From CAIWHR01 sp963734085 (GTDB lineage Bacteria; Pseudomonadota; Gammaproteobacteria; Burkholderiales; Casimicrobiaceae), in NCBI GenBank assembly GCA_963734085.1, contig CAVTFT010000017.1:62001-126000 (forward strand): a stretch of DNA of 64,000 nt, in the 5' to 3' direction. A program made the position numbers and the translations under genes. Shown here one piece after another: positions 51,754 to 62,856 of the stretch. The stretch's first letter is position 1; every line of letters begins with the position of its first letter. Below the pieces are notes generated by a model that saw only the letters and a list, made by a program, of their open reading frames with translations, did no database searches and was not told where the DNA came from.

Positions 51754-53256
51754 ATGGAATTTACCATAAAAAGTGGTAGCCCCGAGAAGCAGCGGAGTGC
51801 GTGCGTCGTCGTCGGTGTGTTCGACAACCGGAAGCTTTCGCTGTCCGCCGAGCTGATCGACCGCGCGTCGAACGGTTATGTCAGCGAGATCATCCGGCGC
51901 GGCGACATGGAGGGCAAGCTCGGGGCCACGCTTCTCCTCCACAACGTGCGCGGCACGCTCGCCGATCGGGTGCTGCTGGTCGGGCTCGGCAAGGAGCGTG
52001 ATTTCCGCGACAGGGAGTTCCGCTCGGCGGTGAAATCGGCGGTCAAGCTGCTGAACGAGACCGGCTCGTACGAGGCGGTGATCTACCTTACCGAGGAGAA
52101 GGTCAAGCGGCGCGAGGTCGCCTGGCGCGTCGAGCATGCGGTGGTCGTCGCAATGGAGGCAGTCTACCGCTTCGACAGGATGAAGAGCGAGAAGGCCGAG
52201 GTGCGGCGGCCGCTGCGCAAGCTTACGCTGTCGGTGCCGCAGCGCTCCGACCTGACCGACGGCGAGGCCGCCGCGGCGCGCGGGCTTGCGATCGCCCACG
52301 GGATGGAGCTTACGCGCGACCTGGGCAACCTGCCGGGGAACGTCTGCACGCCGAAGTATCTGGGCGAACAGGCGCTGGAGCTCGCGAAGGAATTTCCCGA
52401 CATCAAGGCGACGGTGCTCGAGCGCAAGGAGATCGAGGAGCTCCGCATGGGATCGTTCCTGTCGGTCGCCGCGGGCACCGAGGAGCCGCCTCGTTTCATC
52501 GTCATGGAATACCATGGCAGCGCGCGGAAGCAAAAGCCGCTGGTTCTCGTCGGCAAGGGGATCACGTTCGACAGCGGTGGCATTTCGCTGAAGCCGGGCC
52601 TCGACATGGACCAGATGAAGTTCGACATGTGCGGCGCGGCATCGGTATTCGGGACGCTCCGCGCGGTCGCCGAGCTCAAAGCGAAGATCAACGTGATTGG
52701 ATTGATCGCCGCGTGCGAGAACATGCCATCGGGCCGCGCGACCAAGCCCGGCGACGTCGTCACCAGCATGTCCGGACAGACGGTCGAGATCCTCAACACC
52801 GATGCCGAGGGCCGGCTGATCCTGGCCGACGCGCTCACGTATGCCGAGCGCTACGAACCCGAAGCCGTCGTCGACATCGCGACCTTGACCGGCGCGATGG
52901 TGATCGCCCTCGGCCACGTCGCGTGCGGCGTGTTCAGCAACAACGATGCGCTCGCCCGCGCGCTGATCGCCGCCGGCGACGACGCCTACGACCGCGGCTG
53001 GCAACTGCCGCTCTGGGAGGATTACCAGGAAGGCCTCAACAGCAATTTCGCCGATTTCGCGAACATCTCCGGACGCGCCGGCGGCAGCATCACCGCGGCG
53101 TGCTTCCTCTCCCGGTTCGCGAAAAAGTTCCAATGGGCGCATCTCGACATTGCCGGCGTCGCCTGGAAAGAGGGCAAGGACAAGGGCGCCACCGGCCGGC
53201 CGGTACCGCTGCTCACGACCTGGCTCCTGGCCCAGGAGTCCGCGGCGGCGGCCTGA
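51754..53256 (+). CDS. pepA: Leucyl aminopeptidase
   Basis: A 500-residue M17 aminopeptidase with two metals. The metal and active-site segments are VGKGITFDSGGISLKP, MKFDMCGAASV and the signature NTDAEGRLILAD (from about residue 348). The N-terminal macro-like domain is present, which in E. coli PepA also helps DNA binding. ATG 51754 follows a GGGGGA stretch. It is followed at once by holC, a conserved pair. Confidence 0.97.
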   Translation: MEFTIKSGSPEKQRSACVVVGVFDNRKLSLSAELIDRASNGYVSEIIRRGDMEGKLGATLLLHNVRGTLADRVLLVGLGKERDFRDREFRSAVKSAVKLLNETGSYEAVIYLTEEKVKRREVAWRVEHAVVVAMEAVYRFDRMKSEKAEVRRPLRKLTLSVPQRSDLTDGEAAAARGLAIAHGMELTRDLGNLPGNVCTPKYLGEQALELAKEFPDIKATVLERKEIEELRMGSFLSVAAGTEEPPRFIVMEYHGSARKQKPLVLVGKGITFDSGGISLKPGLDMDQMKFDMCGAASVFGTLRAVAELKAKINVIGLIAACENMPSGRATKPGDVVTSMSGQTVEILNTDAEGRLILADALTYAERYEPEAVVDIATLTGAMVIALGHVACGVFSNNDALARALIAAGDDAYDRGWQLPLWEDYQEGLNSNFADFANISGRAGGSITAACFLSRFAKKFQWAHLDIAGVAWKEGKDKGATGRPVPLLTTWLLAQESAAAA

Positions 53257-53278
53257 GACGAAACGCAACGTCGCAACG

Positions 53279-53704
53279 ATGACGACGATCGATTTCTACA
53301 CGCATTGCGCCGACCGTTTCGAGGTCACCGCGCGACTCGTCGTCAAAGCCTGGGCGCAGTGCGGCAGCGTACGCGTGCTGACACCCGACCCGGCGACGAC
53401 GGCAGATCTCGACCGCTTCCTCTGGCAATGGCCCGCGACCGGCTTCGTTCCGCATTGCCGCCTCGACAGCACGGTGGCCGCCGACACCCCGGTTTGGCTC
53501 GACGATGCGCTGTCGCACAATGGCCCCGCCACCGTATTGATCAATCTGCACCCCTCGCCACCGCCGTTCTTCTCGCGGTTCGAGCGCCTGGCCGAGGTCG
53601 TCGGGATGGATGACAATGAGGTTGCGGCGGGCCGCGAGCGGTGGAAGTTCTACAAGGCGCGCGGCTACGAGATCCGTCCGCACAACCTGGCCGAACGAAC
53701 GTAG
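53279..53704 (+). CDS. holC: DNA polymerase III chi subunit
   Basis: A 141-residue clamp-loader accessory subunit that links the replisome to SSB. DFYTHC at the start, the central FLWQWPATGFVPH and the late NLHPSPPPFFSRFERLAEVV are characteristic. It lies 22 bases after pepA. pepA-holC-valS is a common order; here two other modules separate valS. Confidence 0.92.
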   Translation: MTTIDFYTHCADRFEVTARLVVKAWAQCGSVRVLTPDPATTADLDRFLWQWPATGFVPHCRLDSTVAADTPVWLDDALSHNGPATVLINLHPSPPPFFSRFERLAEVVGMDDNEVAAGRERWKFYKARGYEIRPHNLAERT

Positions 53705-53705
53705 C

Positions 53706-54713
53706 ATGCCTACCGCGCGGGAATTGCTGGAGCAGGCCGATGCGCTGATGCGCCGGAACCGCGCCCGCGAGGCGCCCGCGGACGATATTCCCCTGCTGAC
53801 CGAAGAGGTCGAGGTCGCTGTGCAGGAAGGGGCGGCCAACGGCACGCGACCCGGGCGTGCGGCGCTCCCGTCGTCACGTCGGCCGGAAGCCGCGGACGAC
53901 GTGCCGGAGCTGACCGACGCCGTCGCCTATGTCGACGCCGTATCGATCCAGCCTCTGGCCGAGGAGGGCGGCGAGGTCTCGCGTTGGCTCGAATCGGAGT
54001 TCGGCGAGGCGAGCATTACCGGGCCGGCGCCCGATTCGATCGCCGTCGTACCTCCGGCGACATTGCGACCGGCCGCCGAGACGACGCCCGTCGTACCTCC
54101 GGCGACATTGCGAACCGCCGCCGAGACGACGCCCGTCATACCAGAGCCGGTCGCTCTCGATGCCGGCGCGGCGCACGCGCCCATGCCGATGCCGGCAACC
54201 GCTCCCGCGAGCGCGGCCGCGGTGCTCGCCGCGAAAGTCTCCGCCACGGCTCCCGCACCGCCGGCCCCGCCGACGAGCGACTATGCGTTCGAAGCGATGC
54301 TCGGGCCCTCGCCGGTGTCGCCGCCGCCAGCCGACGCGACATTCGACGAGGAGCTCCTCGGTCTTTCCGCCGGCGCTGCCGATGACGGCGCCGGCCGCGG
54401 CCTGCCCGTTCCGCCCGCCGAGCCGGCAGAACCCCTCGAGATCGCGTCTGTGCCCGCTGCGGAGCCCGCCGACGATGCCACGCGCTGGGCGGCGCTCGCC
54501 GAGGAGATCCGAATGCAAGTCCTGCAGCGGATCGACATCTTCACGGACACGGGATTGCAGCAGCAGCTGACGGCGAGATTGCAGCCGATCGTCGATCGCG
54601 CGAGCGCCGATCTCGTCGCGACGATCAACCAGCACGTGGGCACGCTGCTTCGAGCGTATGTCGCCGAAGCGATCGAGCGTGAAATCGAGAAGTGGCGGGA
54701 AGGAAATCGATAA
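53706..54713 (+). CDS. Hypothetical Ala/Pro-rich protein downstream of holC
   Basis: A 335-residue cytoplasmic protein without a recognised domain. The first 25 residues (MPTARELLEQADALMRRNR) and the last 90 (RWAALAEEIRMQVLQRIDIF to AIEREIEKW) are helical and probably conserved. The middle 200 residues are low-complexity Ala/Pro/Glu. That linker contains a perfect tandem duplication of 15 codons in which VVPPATLR is repeated. It begins 1 base after the holC stop, so it is co-translated. Confidence 0.7.
   Translation: MPTARELLEQADALMRRNRAREAPADDIPLLTEEVEVAVQEGAANGTRPGRAALPSSRRPEAADDVPELTDAVAYVDAVSIQPLAEEGGEVSRWLESEFGEASITGPAPDSIAVVPPATLRPAAETTPVVPPATLRTAAETTPVIPEPVALDAGAAHAPMPMPATAPASAAAVLAAKVSATAPAPPAPPTSDYAFEAMLGPSPVSPPPADATFDEELLGLSAGAADDGAGRGLPVPPAEPAEPLEIASVPAAEPADDATRWAALAEEIRMQVLQRIDIFTDTGLQQQLTARLQPIVDRASADLVATINQHVGTLLRAYVAEAIEREIEKWREGNR
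54045..54134 (+). repeat. 45-bp in-frame tandem duplication
   Basis: Two units, 54045-54089 and 54090-54134, differ at only two or three positions (CCGGCC versus ACCGCC). Each encodes VVPPATLR followed by AAETTP. It is recent and lies in the low-complexity linker of the gene downstream of holC. It is a likely site of length variation between strains. Confidence 0.9.
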
Positions 54714-54734
54714 GGGAACTGTGCGGGCGGCGTC

Positions 54735-54765
54735 TTGCCGAACGCTCATGGCTCCGTGCTAGACT
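54735..54765 (+). promoter_or_regulatory. Probable promoter of the DAHP synthase operon leader
   Basis: TTGCCG (54735-54740) and TAGACT (54760-54765) are 19 bases apart. The leader peptide start lies about 30 bases further on. The spacing is longer than ideal, so this is tentative. Confidence 0.45.
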
Positions 54766-54796
54766 GCGCCCCGTGGTCCCCTTGGTATTGCGACCG

Positions 54797-54886
54797 ATGT
54801 CGTCATTCCTTCGCGTAATTGCGACGCGCGCCTATGCGTATGCGTTCTATTTCTGGGCGCCGACCCGGGGCCGCGTTCGACCGTAG
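54797..54886 (+). CDS. Aromatic amino acid leader peptide of the DAHP synthase gene
   Basis: A 29-codon ORF whose centre reads RAYAYAFYFWAP. It contains three Tyr, two Phe and one Trp codon within eight positions (54833-54856). Its stop is 24 bases before a GC-rich terminator, and the DAHP synthase gene starts 69 bases after the stop. This is the layout of ribosome-mediated attenuation. When charged aromatic tRNAs are scarce the ribosome would stall in the run and favour antitermination. A start at GTG 54773 is possible, but the exact start does not affect the idea. Confidence 0.78.
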   Translation: MSSFLRVIATRAYAYAFYFWAPTRGRVRP

Positions 54887-54910
54887 CAGCAGTCAAGGTT
54901 TCACCAACGT

Positions 54911-54943
54911 CGGGCGGCCCAGCAAAGGCCGCCCGATTTCTTT
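54911..54943 (+). terminator. Attenuator terminator upstream of the DAHP synthase gene
   Basis: CGGGCGGCC (54911-54919) and GGCCGCCCG (54927-54935) form a perfect 9-bp stem with loop CAGCAAA, then ATTTCTTT. A competing pair exists: GGGCCGC (54868-54874) within the leader ORF can pair with GCGGCCC (54914-54920) and would block the terminator. Confidence 0.85.
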
Positions 54944-54955
54944 GAAGGATTCGCC

Positions 54956-55972
54956 ATGATCATCGTGATGCAGCCCGACGCCGACGAGGCCGCGATCGCC
55001 GCCGTCGAAGCCAAGATCCGCGCGCACGGCCTCGACGTGCATGTCTCGCGCGGCACCGAGCGGACGCTGATTGGCGCGGTCGGCGACGAGCGCGTCCTCG
55101 ATTCCGAGATGTTCGATCCGATGCCCGGCGTCGAGAAATCGATGCACATCGTGAAGCCTTACAAGCTCGTCGCGCGCGAGTGGCACAAGACCAATACCGT
55201 GATCACCGCGGGCGGGGTTGCGATAGGCGGCAGCGCGGTCCAGGTGATCGCCGGTCCGTGCTCGGTCGAGACCGCGCCGCAGATGACGGCCGCCGCCGAT
55301 GGCGTGGCCGCCGGCGGCGCCCGGCTGATGCGCGGCGGCGCGTTCAAGCCGCGCACGTCGCCCTACACGTTCCAGGGCAAGGGGCTCGACGGGTTGAAGC
55401 TCTTGAAGGATGCCGCCGGACGTCACCGGCTGCCGGTGGTGACCGAGCTCATGGACGTGCGGATGCTCGACGCGTTCCTGGAACACGGCGTGGACGTGAT
55501 CCAGATCGGCACCCGCAACATGCAGAATTTCGATCTGCTGAAAGCCGTCGGCGAAGTGACGACGCCGGTGATTCTGAAGCGCGGGATGAGCGCGACGATC
55601 AGCGAATGGCTGATGGCGGGCGAATACATCGCTGCGGGCGGCAACCACAACATCATCTTCTGCGAGCGCGGAATCCGCACGTTCGAGACCGCGTACCGCA
55701 ATGTGCTCGACGTCACGGCGATTCCGGTGATGAAGCGCGAGACGCACCTGCCGGTGATCGTCGATCCGTCGCACGCCGGCGGCAAGGCGTGGATGGTGCC
55801 GGCGCTGTCGCTCGCGGCCGTCGCGGCAGGTGCCGACGGCTTGTTGATCGAGATCCATCCGAATCCGAAGGACGCGTGGTGCGACGCGGACCAGGCGCTG
55901 ACCCCCACCGAATTCGCGGCGCTGATGGAGCAGCTCCGCGGCGTCGCGCGCGTCATGGGACGGGACCTGTAG
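54956..55972 (+). CDS. aroF: 3-deoxy-7-phosphoheptulonate (DAHP) synthase
   Basis: A 338-residue type I-beta enzyme with an N-terminal ferredoxin-like regulatory domain (about 1-70, MIIVMQPDADEAAIAAVEAKI). The KDO8PS-like TIM barrel follows: VIAGPCSVE, RGGAFKPRTSPY, ITELMD-like VTELMD, and DPSHAGG near the end. It catalyses PEP plus erythrose-4-phosphate condensation, the first committed step to aromatic amino acids. The leader peptide and terminator upstream strongly suggest attenuation by aromatic amino acid supply. The symbol follows common usage for this branch (often also named aroA or aroG). Confidence 0.94.
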   Translation: MIIVMQPDADEAAIAAVEAKIRAHGLDVHVSRGTERTLIGAVGDERVLDSEMFDPMPGVEKSMHIVKPYKLVAREWHKTNTVITAGGVAIGGSAVQVIAGPCSVETAPQMTAAADGVAAGGARLMRGGAFKPRTSPYTFQGKGLDGLKLLKDAAGRHRLPVVTELMDVRMLDAFLEHGVDVIQIGTRNMQNFDLLKAVGEVTTPVILKRGMSATISEWLMAGEYIAAGGNHNIIFCERGIRTFETAYRNVLDVTAIPVMKRETHLPVIVDPSHAGGKAWMVPALSLAAVAAGADGLLIEIHPNPKDAWCDADQALTPTEFAALMEQLRGVARVMGRDL

Positions 55973-56075
55973 CACGCAAGGCGGAGCGAGCGCCCGGGAA
56001 CCTTGGCGTACCGGGTGCGTCGAATGCGGGCGGCGGCGCACGGATCGTGGGCGACGCCCAACGTACAATTCCCGA

Positions 56076-56741
56076 ATGTTCTCGCTCCAGGGAGTCGAAC
56101 ATCGCTACCGCGCAACGCCTGTTCTACGCGTTGCCTCGTGGCGCGTCGCAGCCGGCGATCACTGGCTCCTTGCGGGCGCGTCGGGCAGCGGCAAGACGAC
56201 GCTGCTCCACATCCTCGCGGGCCTCACGACGCCGACCGCGGGCACGGTGATCGTCGGCGGCACCGATCTGTCGACGCTGCGCGGCAGCGAGCGCGACCAC
56301 TGGCGCGGCCAGACCGTCGGTCTCGTCCCGCAGCGGCTGCATCTCGTCGGCGCGCTCACGGCGCGGGACAATCTGCGCCTCGCGCAGTATCTCGCGGGCC
56401 TGCCCGACGATCCGGTCCGCGTGCGCGAGCTGCTGGAGGCGGTGCAGGTCGCCGATCTCGCGCGCCGCTATCCGCGCGAGCTGTCGCAGGGCCAGGCGCA
56501 GCGCGTCGCCATCGCGCGTGCGGTCGTCAATCGTCCCGCGCTCGTGCTGGCCGACGAGCCGACGGCGAACCTCGACGATGCGCATGCCGCCGCGGCGCTC
56601 GAATTGCTGCGCGCGCAGGCGCTCAGCGTCAACGCAGCGCTGATCGTCGCCTCGCACGATGCGCGGGTGAAACCGCTGCTGCAGCATACGTACGCGCTGC
56701 CGCTGCATCCGTTCGACGCGGCGCACGCGACTGCGGCATGA
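56076..56741 (+). CDS. ABC transporter ATP-binding protein (MacB/LolD type)
   Basis: A 221-residue ATPase with Walker A GASGSGKTT, signature LSQGQAQRVAIARA, Walker B LVLADEPTANLDD and switch His in IVASHDARV. It serves the permease at 56830. Its stop overlaps the linker mini-ORF ATG (ATGA). The trio with permease and DUF3299 protein is seen in zinc-responsive exporter-like loci of proteobacteria, so a metal link is possible. Confidence 0.88.
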   Translation: MFSLQGVEHRYRATPVLRVASWRVAAGDHWLLAGASGSGKTTLLHILAGLTTPTAGTVIVGGTDLSTLRGSERDHWRGQTVGLVPQRLHLVGALTARDNLRLAQYLAGLPDDPVRVRELLEAVQVADLARRYPRELSQGQAQRVAIARAVVNRPALVLADEPTANLDDAHAAAALELLRAQALSVNAALIVASHDARVKPLLQHTYALPLHPFDAAHATAA

Positions 56742-56833
56742 GCGCCGCCGGGCCGCCCAACACCGCGCAACTGCAGTCTGCCGCGGGGGACAGCGCAGCG
56801 GCGCCAGCCGCAAGCGTGGGGGCTCACCCATGA
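56738..56833 (+). repeat. Dispersed linker repeat, copy D, with a 31-codon mini-ORF
   Basis: The clearest copy. Its ATG (56738) overlaps the ATPase stop as ATGA and its TGA (56831-56833) overlaps the permease ATG (56830). The peptide begins MSAAGPPNTAQLQSAAG and ends ASVGAHP. It replaces any normal intergenic sequence between the two genes. Confidence 0.88.
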
Positions 56834-58035
56834 ATGTCCTGCGCCTTGCGTTCGCCTACGCACGCCGACGACCGCTGGCCACACTTCTGAACGTTGCGCT
56901 GCTCGCCGTCGGTGTCGCGACGATCACGCTCGTGATCCTGCTCACGAGCGAGCTCGACTCGCAGATGCGGCGCGAAGCTCAGGGGATCGACCTCGTCGTG
57001 GGTGCCAAGGGAAGCCCGCTCCAGCTCGTCCTTGCGGGCATCTACCACGCCGACGTGCCGCCCGGGAACATTCCGCTCGCGGCGATCGAGATGCTGCGCA
57101 AGAATCCGCTGATCGCCGAAGTGATTTCGCTGGCGCTGGGCGACAGTTTTCGCGGTTACCGCATCGTGGGCACCGAGCCCGCGTTCGTCGAACACTACGG
57201 CGCCCGGACGGCAGATGGAACGCTGTGGAGCGCGCCGATGGAAGTCGTGCTGGGCAGCGACGTCGCGCGCGTGTCCGGCCTGGGCGTCGGCGGCACGCTC
57301 AAAGGCTCGCACGGCCTCGCCGAGGGCGGTGCCGAGCATAGCGACGCGCCGTACCGCGTCGTCGGCGTGCTGGCGCCGACCGGTACGGTGATCGACCGCC
57401 TGGTTGTCACCGGCATCGACAGCGTCTGGAAAGTCCACGAGCATCATGACGATGACGACGAGGACGAGAAGGGAAGCGCCGCACACGGCGATCAGGCGAA
57501 GACTGCCGGCGCTTCGCCGCCGCCCGCCGGCCGCGAGGTCACGAGTCTGCCGCGGATGATCAACGCCGCTACCGCGTTGCAATCGGCGTCGCCCGCCTAC
57601 GAGACTGCCCGCCTTCTCACCGTGTTCGGCGTTGGCACCGATGTAATCCGCGGCTTCGCGTTGCTGCTGATCGCCGCCTCGGCAATCGGGCTCTTCGTCG
57701 CGTTGACCCAGGCATTGGACGAGCGTCGCTACGACCTGGCGATCATGCGTGCGCTGGGTGCGCCACGCGGCAAGATCGTCGCCGTGCTGTTGCTCGAAAG
57801 CGTGATGCTCGCCGCGCTGGGACTTGCGTTGGGGCTCGCCGTTGCCCACGGCGTCACCGCGCACGTCGGCGTCTGGCTTCCGGCGGCGACTCCGCTCGAA
57901 ACCGGCGCCTGGACGTGGCGGCGCGAAGAATGGGGTGTGGTCGCCCTCGCGCTTGGCGCGGGTATAATGGCCACGTGGATTCCCGCATGGCGCGCGTATG
58001 GTCTCGACGTCTCCGCCACGCTCGCCGATGGATGA
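56830..58035 (+). CDS. FtsX-type ABC transporter permease with His/Asp-rich loop
   Basis: A 401-residue permease of the MacB/LolC fold: one N-terminal helix (about 20-40), a periplasmic domain (about 40-270), then three C-terminal helices (from about 275) with LDERRYDLAIMRALGAPR. A loop near residues 200-215 carries HEHHDDDDEDE and a further His, an unusual metal-binding-like cluster for this family. It is translationally linked to the ATPase via the repeat ORF. The start is ATG 56830. Confidence 0.87.
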   Translation: MNVLRLAFAYARRRPLATLLNVALLAVGVATITLVILLTSELDSQMRREAQGIDLVVGAKGSPLQLVLAGIYHADVPPGNIPLAAIEMLRKNPLIAEVISLALGDSFRGYRIVGTEPAFVEHYGARTADGTLWSAPMEVVLGSDVARVSGLGVGGTLKGSHGLAEGGAEHSDAPYRVVGVLAPTGTVIDRLVVTGIDSVWKVHEHHDDDDEDEKGSAAHGDQAKTAGASPPPAGREVTSLPRMINAATALQSASPAYETARLLTVFGVGTDVIRGFALLLIAASAIGLFVALTQALDERRYDLAIMRALGAPRGKIVAVLLLESVMLAALGLALGLAVAHGVTAHVGVWLPAATPLETGAWTWRREEWGVVALALGAGIMATWIPAWRAYGLDVSATLADG

Positions 58036-58039
58036 TCCG

Positions 58040-58564
58040 ATGAAACGATTAACCTTTGCACTGCTCGCCGCCGCCGTAGTCCTGGCAGCGCCCGCGGCAG
58101 CCGTCACGACCGATATCCCGCAGAGCGGGCTGCCCGCTGCCGGCGACTACAGCGCGACGCTGCTGCCGGAGCGTTCGGGTGTGGTCTCGTGGCGAACGCT
58201 TGCACAGGTGCAGCCGGTCAAGCAAAACGGGAAGATGGTCGCCGAGTTCTCGAAAGAGATCCTCGTGCTCGACAAGAAGGACGTCCGCGTCCAGGGCTTC
58301 ATCATCCCGCTCGATATGGGTGACAAGCAAAAGCGCTTCCTGCTCTCGGCGGTGCCGCCGCACTGCCCGTTCTGTCTGCCCGCCGGGCCCGACGCCGTGG
58401 TCGAGGTCACGGCGAAGACGCCGGTCAAGTACGGCTTCGAGCCGATCGTCGTCGCCGGCAAGTTCGCAGTGCTGAAGGACGATCCGTCGGGCGTTCTCTA
58501 TCGGTTGACCGACGCCGAGTCGATCGGGGCGGCGGTTCCGACGCCTGCCGCGGCAAAACAATAG
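58040..58564 (+). CDS. DUF3299 periplasmic protein
   Basis: A 174-residue secreted protein with a signal peptide (LAAPAAA). The DUF3299 core is VRVQGFIIPLDMG, then SAVPPHCPFCLPAGPDAVVEV, with a CPFC pair that may bind metal or a thiol. ATG 58040 begins the signal peptide; ATG 58028 would overlap the permease end by 8 bases. Together with the ABC pair upstream it suggests an envelope metal-homeostasis module. The substrate is unproven. Confidence 0.8.
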   Translation: MKRLTFALLAAAVVLAAPAAAVTTDIPQSGLPAAGDYSATLLPERSGVVSWRTLAQVQPVKQNGKMVAEFSKEILVLDKKDVRVQGFIIPLDMGDKQKRFLLSAVPPHCPFCLPAGPDAVVEVTAKTPVKYGFEPIVVAGKFAVLKDDPSGVLYRLTDAESIGAAVPTPAAAKQ

Positions 58565-58617
58565 CCCTATAGATCTCCCGCGTCCTTTCCGGACCCGGCC
58601 GGAGAAGCGCGTTCCGC

Positions 58618-58623
58618 TATAAT
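58618..58623 (+). promoter_or_regulatory. Candidate -10 box of valS
   Basis: A perfect TATAAT, 48 bases before the valS ATG, in the 106-base gap after the DUF3299 gene. No good -35 box is visible at the usual distance. Confidence 0.45.
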
Positions 58624-58670
58624 TTGCCGCTTTTGCACGGCCGACCGCCTCGTGGCGTGTCTCGCGCGTC

Positions 58671-61523
<2,853 letters not shown>

Positions 61524-61529
61524 CGAAGC

Positions 61530-62789
61530 GTGTTGTCGTTTGCGCACACTTTTCGCGCGCTGCGGCACGCCAATTTCCGGCGCTTTTTCGTCGGTCAGAG
61601 CCTGTCTTTGATCGGCACCTGGCTGCAGCAGGTGGCGATGGGCTGGGTCACGTGGCGGCTTACGGGTTCGGCGTTGCTGCTCGGCGTCATCGCCTTCTGC
61701 TCGAATGTCGGGATCCTCGCGCTCGGCCCGTTCGCCGGCGTCCTCGCCGACCGCGTCAACCGGCGCCGGGCATTGTTCGTGACGCAGTCGCTGCTGCTGG
61801 CGCAGGCCGTCGTGCTCACCGTGCTGACCGCGCTCGGTCATCTCGAAGTCTGGCAGCTCATCGCATGCGCGCTGTGGCTCGGGATCGTCTCGGCATTCGA
61901 TATCCCGCTGCGGCAGTCGCTGTACGTCCATCTCGTCGACGACCGCGAAGACCTGCCGAACGCGATCGCGCTCAATTCGTTCATCGTCAACGGCGCACGC
62001 GTCGTCGGCCCGGCGGTGGCGGGGGTCCTGCTGTCCTTGGTGAGCGAAGCCGTCTGTTTCGCGCTCAATGCGCTGTCGTTCGTCGCGGTGATCGTCGCGA
62101 TCTCGCGGCTCTCCTGGCCCCATGCGACGATGCCGGAGCCCGCGCCCGGCGGCTTCTGGGCGAGCTGGAAGGAGGGTGCACGCTATGCGTTCGGCTTCGC
62201 GCCGGTGCGCGCGTTGCTCGTCCTCGTCGCGATCGCCGCGTGGACGATCACACCGTACGCGTCGCTGATGCCCGTCTACGCGGCGCAGATCTTCGGCGGC
62301 GGCGCGCACACGCTGGGTTTCCTGCTCTCGGCCGCGGGGGCGGGCGCGCTCGCGAGCGCGATGTATCTCGCCAACCGGCACACGATTCGCGGACTCGGGC
62401 GCGTGATCGCCCGCGCCGCGGCGGTGAGCGGCGTGGCGCTCGCGTCGTTTGCGTATCTCACCGTGCTTCCGGTCGCGCTTGTCCTGCTGGCGCTCGTCGG
62501 TGGCGGCGTGATCCTCGCGGCGGCGTCCGCAAACACGATCATCCAGACCGTCGTCGACGACCGGATGCGCGGGCGCGTCGCCGGCTTCTACACGCTGGCA
62601 TTCCTGGGAACCGCGCCCGTCGGCAACCTCGCCGCCGGCGCGTTGGCGAGGGGCATCGGCGTGCCGGCGACGTTTGCCATCAACGGCCTTCTTTGCACGG
62701 CCGCGGCGTTCTGGTTCTGGCGCCGGTTGCCGGCGCTCGCGGCGCTGCTGCGTCCGACGTATGTTCGGTTAGGCATCATCGCCGACTGA
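61530..62789 (+). CDS. MFS transporter, EntS-like (MFS_3)
   Basis: A 419-residue permease with about 12 transmembrane helices. The N-terminal region FRALRHANFRRFFVGQSLSLIGTWLQQVAMGWV is typical of the MFS_3 group, and GVLADRVNRRRAL is the loop 2-3 motif. The start is GTG 61530, 6 bases after valS. Substrate unknown; relatives export siderophores or drugs. Confidence 0.86.
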   Translation: MLSFAHTFRALRHANFRRFFVGQSLSLIGTWLQQVAMGWVTWRLTGSALLLGVIAFCSNVGILALGPFAGVLADRVNRRRALFVTQSLLLAQAVVLTVLTALGHLEVWQLIACALWLGIVSAFDIPLRQSLYVHLVDDREDLPNAIALNSFIVNGARVVGPAVAGVLLSLVSEAVCFALNALSFVAVIVAISRLSWPHATMPEPAPGGFWASWKEGARYAFGFAPVRALLVLVAIAAWTITPYASLMPVYAAQIFGGGAHTLGFLLSAAGAGALASAMYLANRHTIRGLGRVIARAAAVSGVALASFAYLTVLPVALVLLALVGGGVILAAASANTIIQTVVDDRMRGRVAGFYTLAFLGTAPVGNLAAGALARGIGVPATFAINGLLCTAAAFWFWRRLPALAALLRPTYVRLGIIAD

Positions 62790-62856
62790 TCCGACGGTTG
62801 ACGCGCGCGAACGGACGTCCAATACTCGATTCCGTGCGATCGAGAAGCCCCGGGCC

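Noticed and set aside
54692..54886. 64-codon version of the aromatic leader ORF
   Set aside because: It begins inside the preceding gene and before the likely promoter. Only the last 29 codons are relevant for attenuation.
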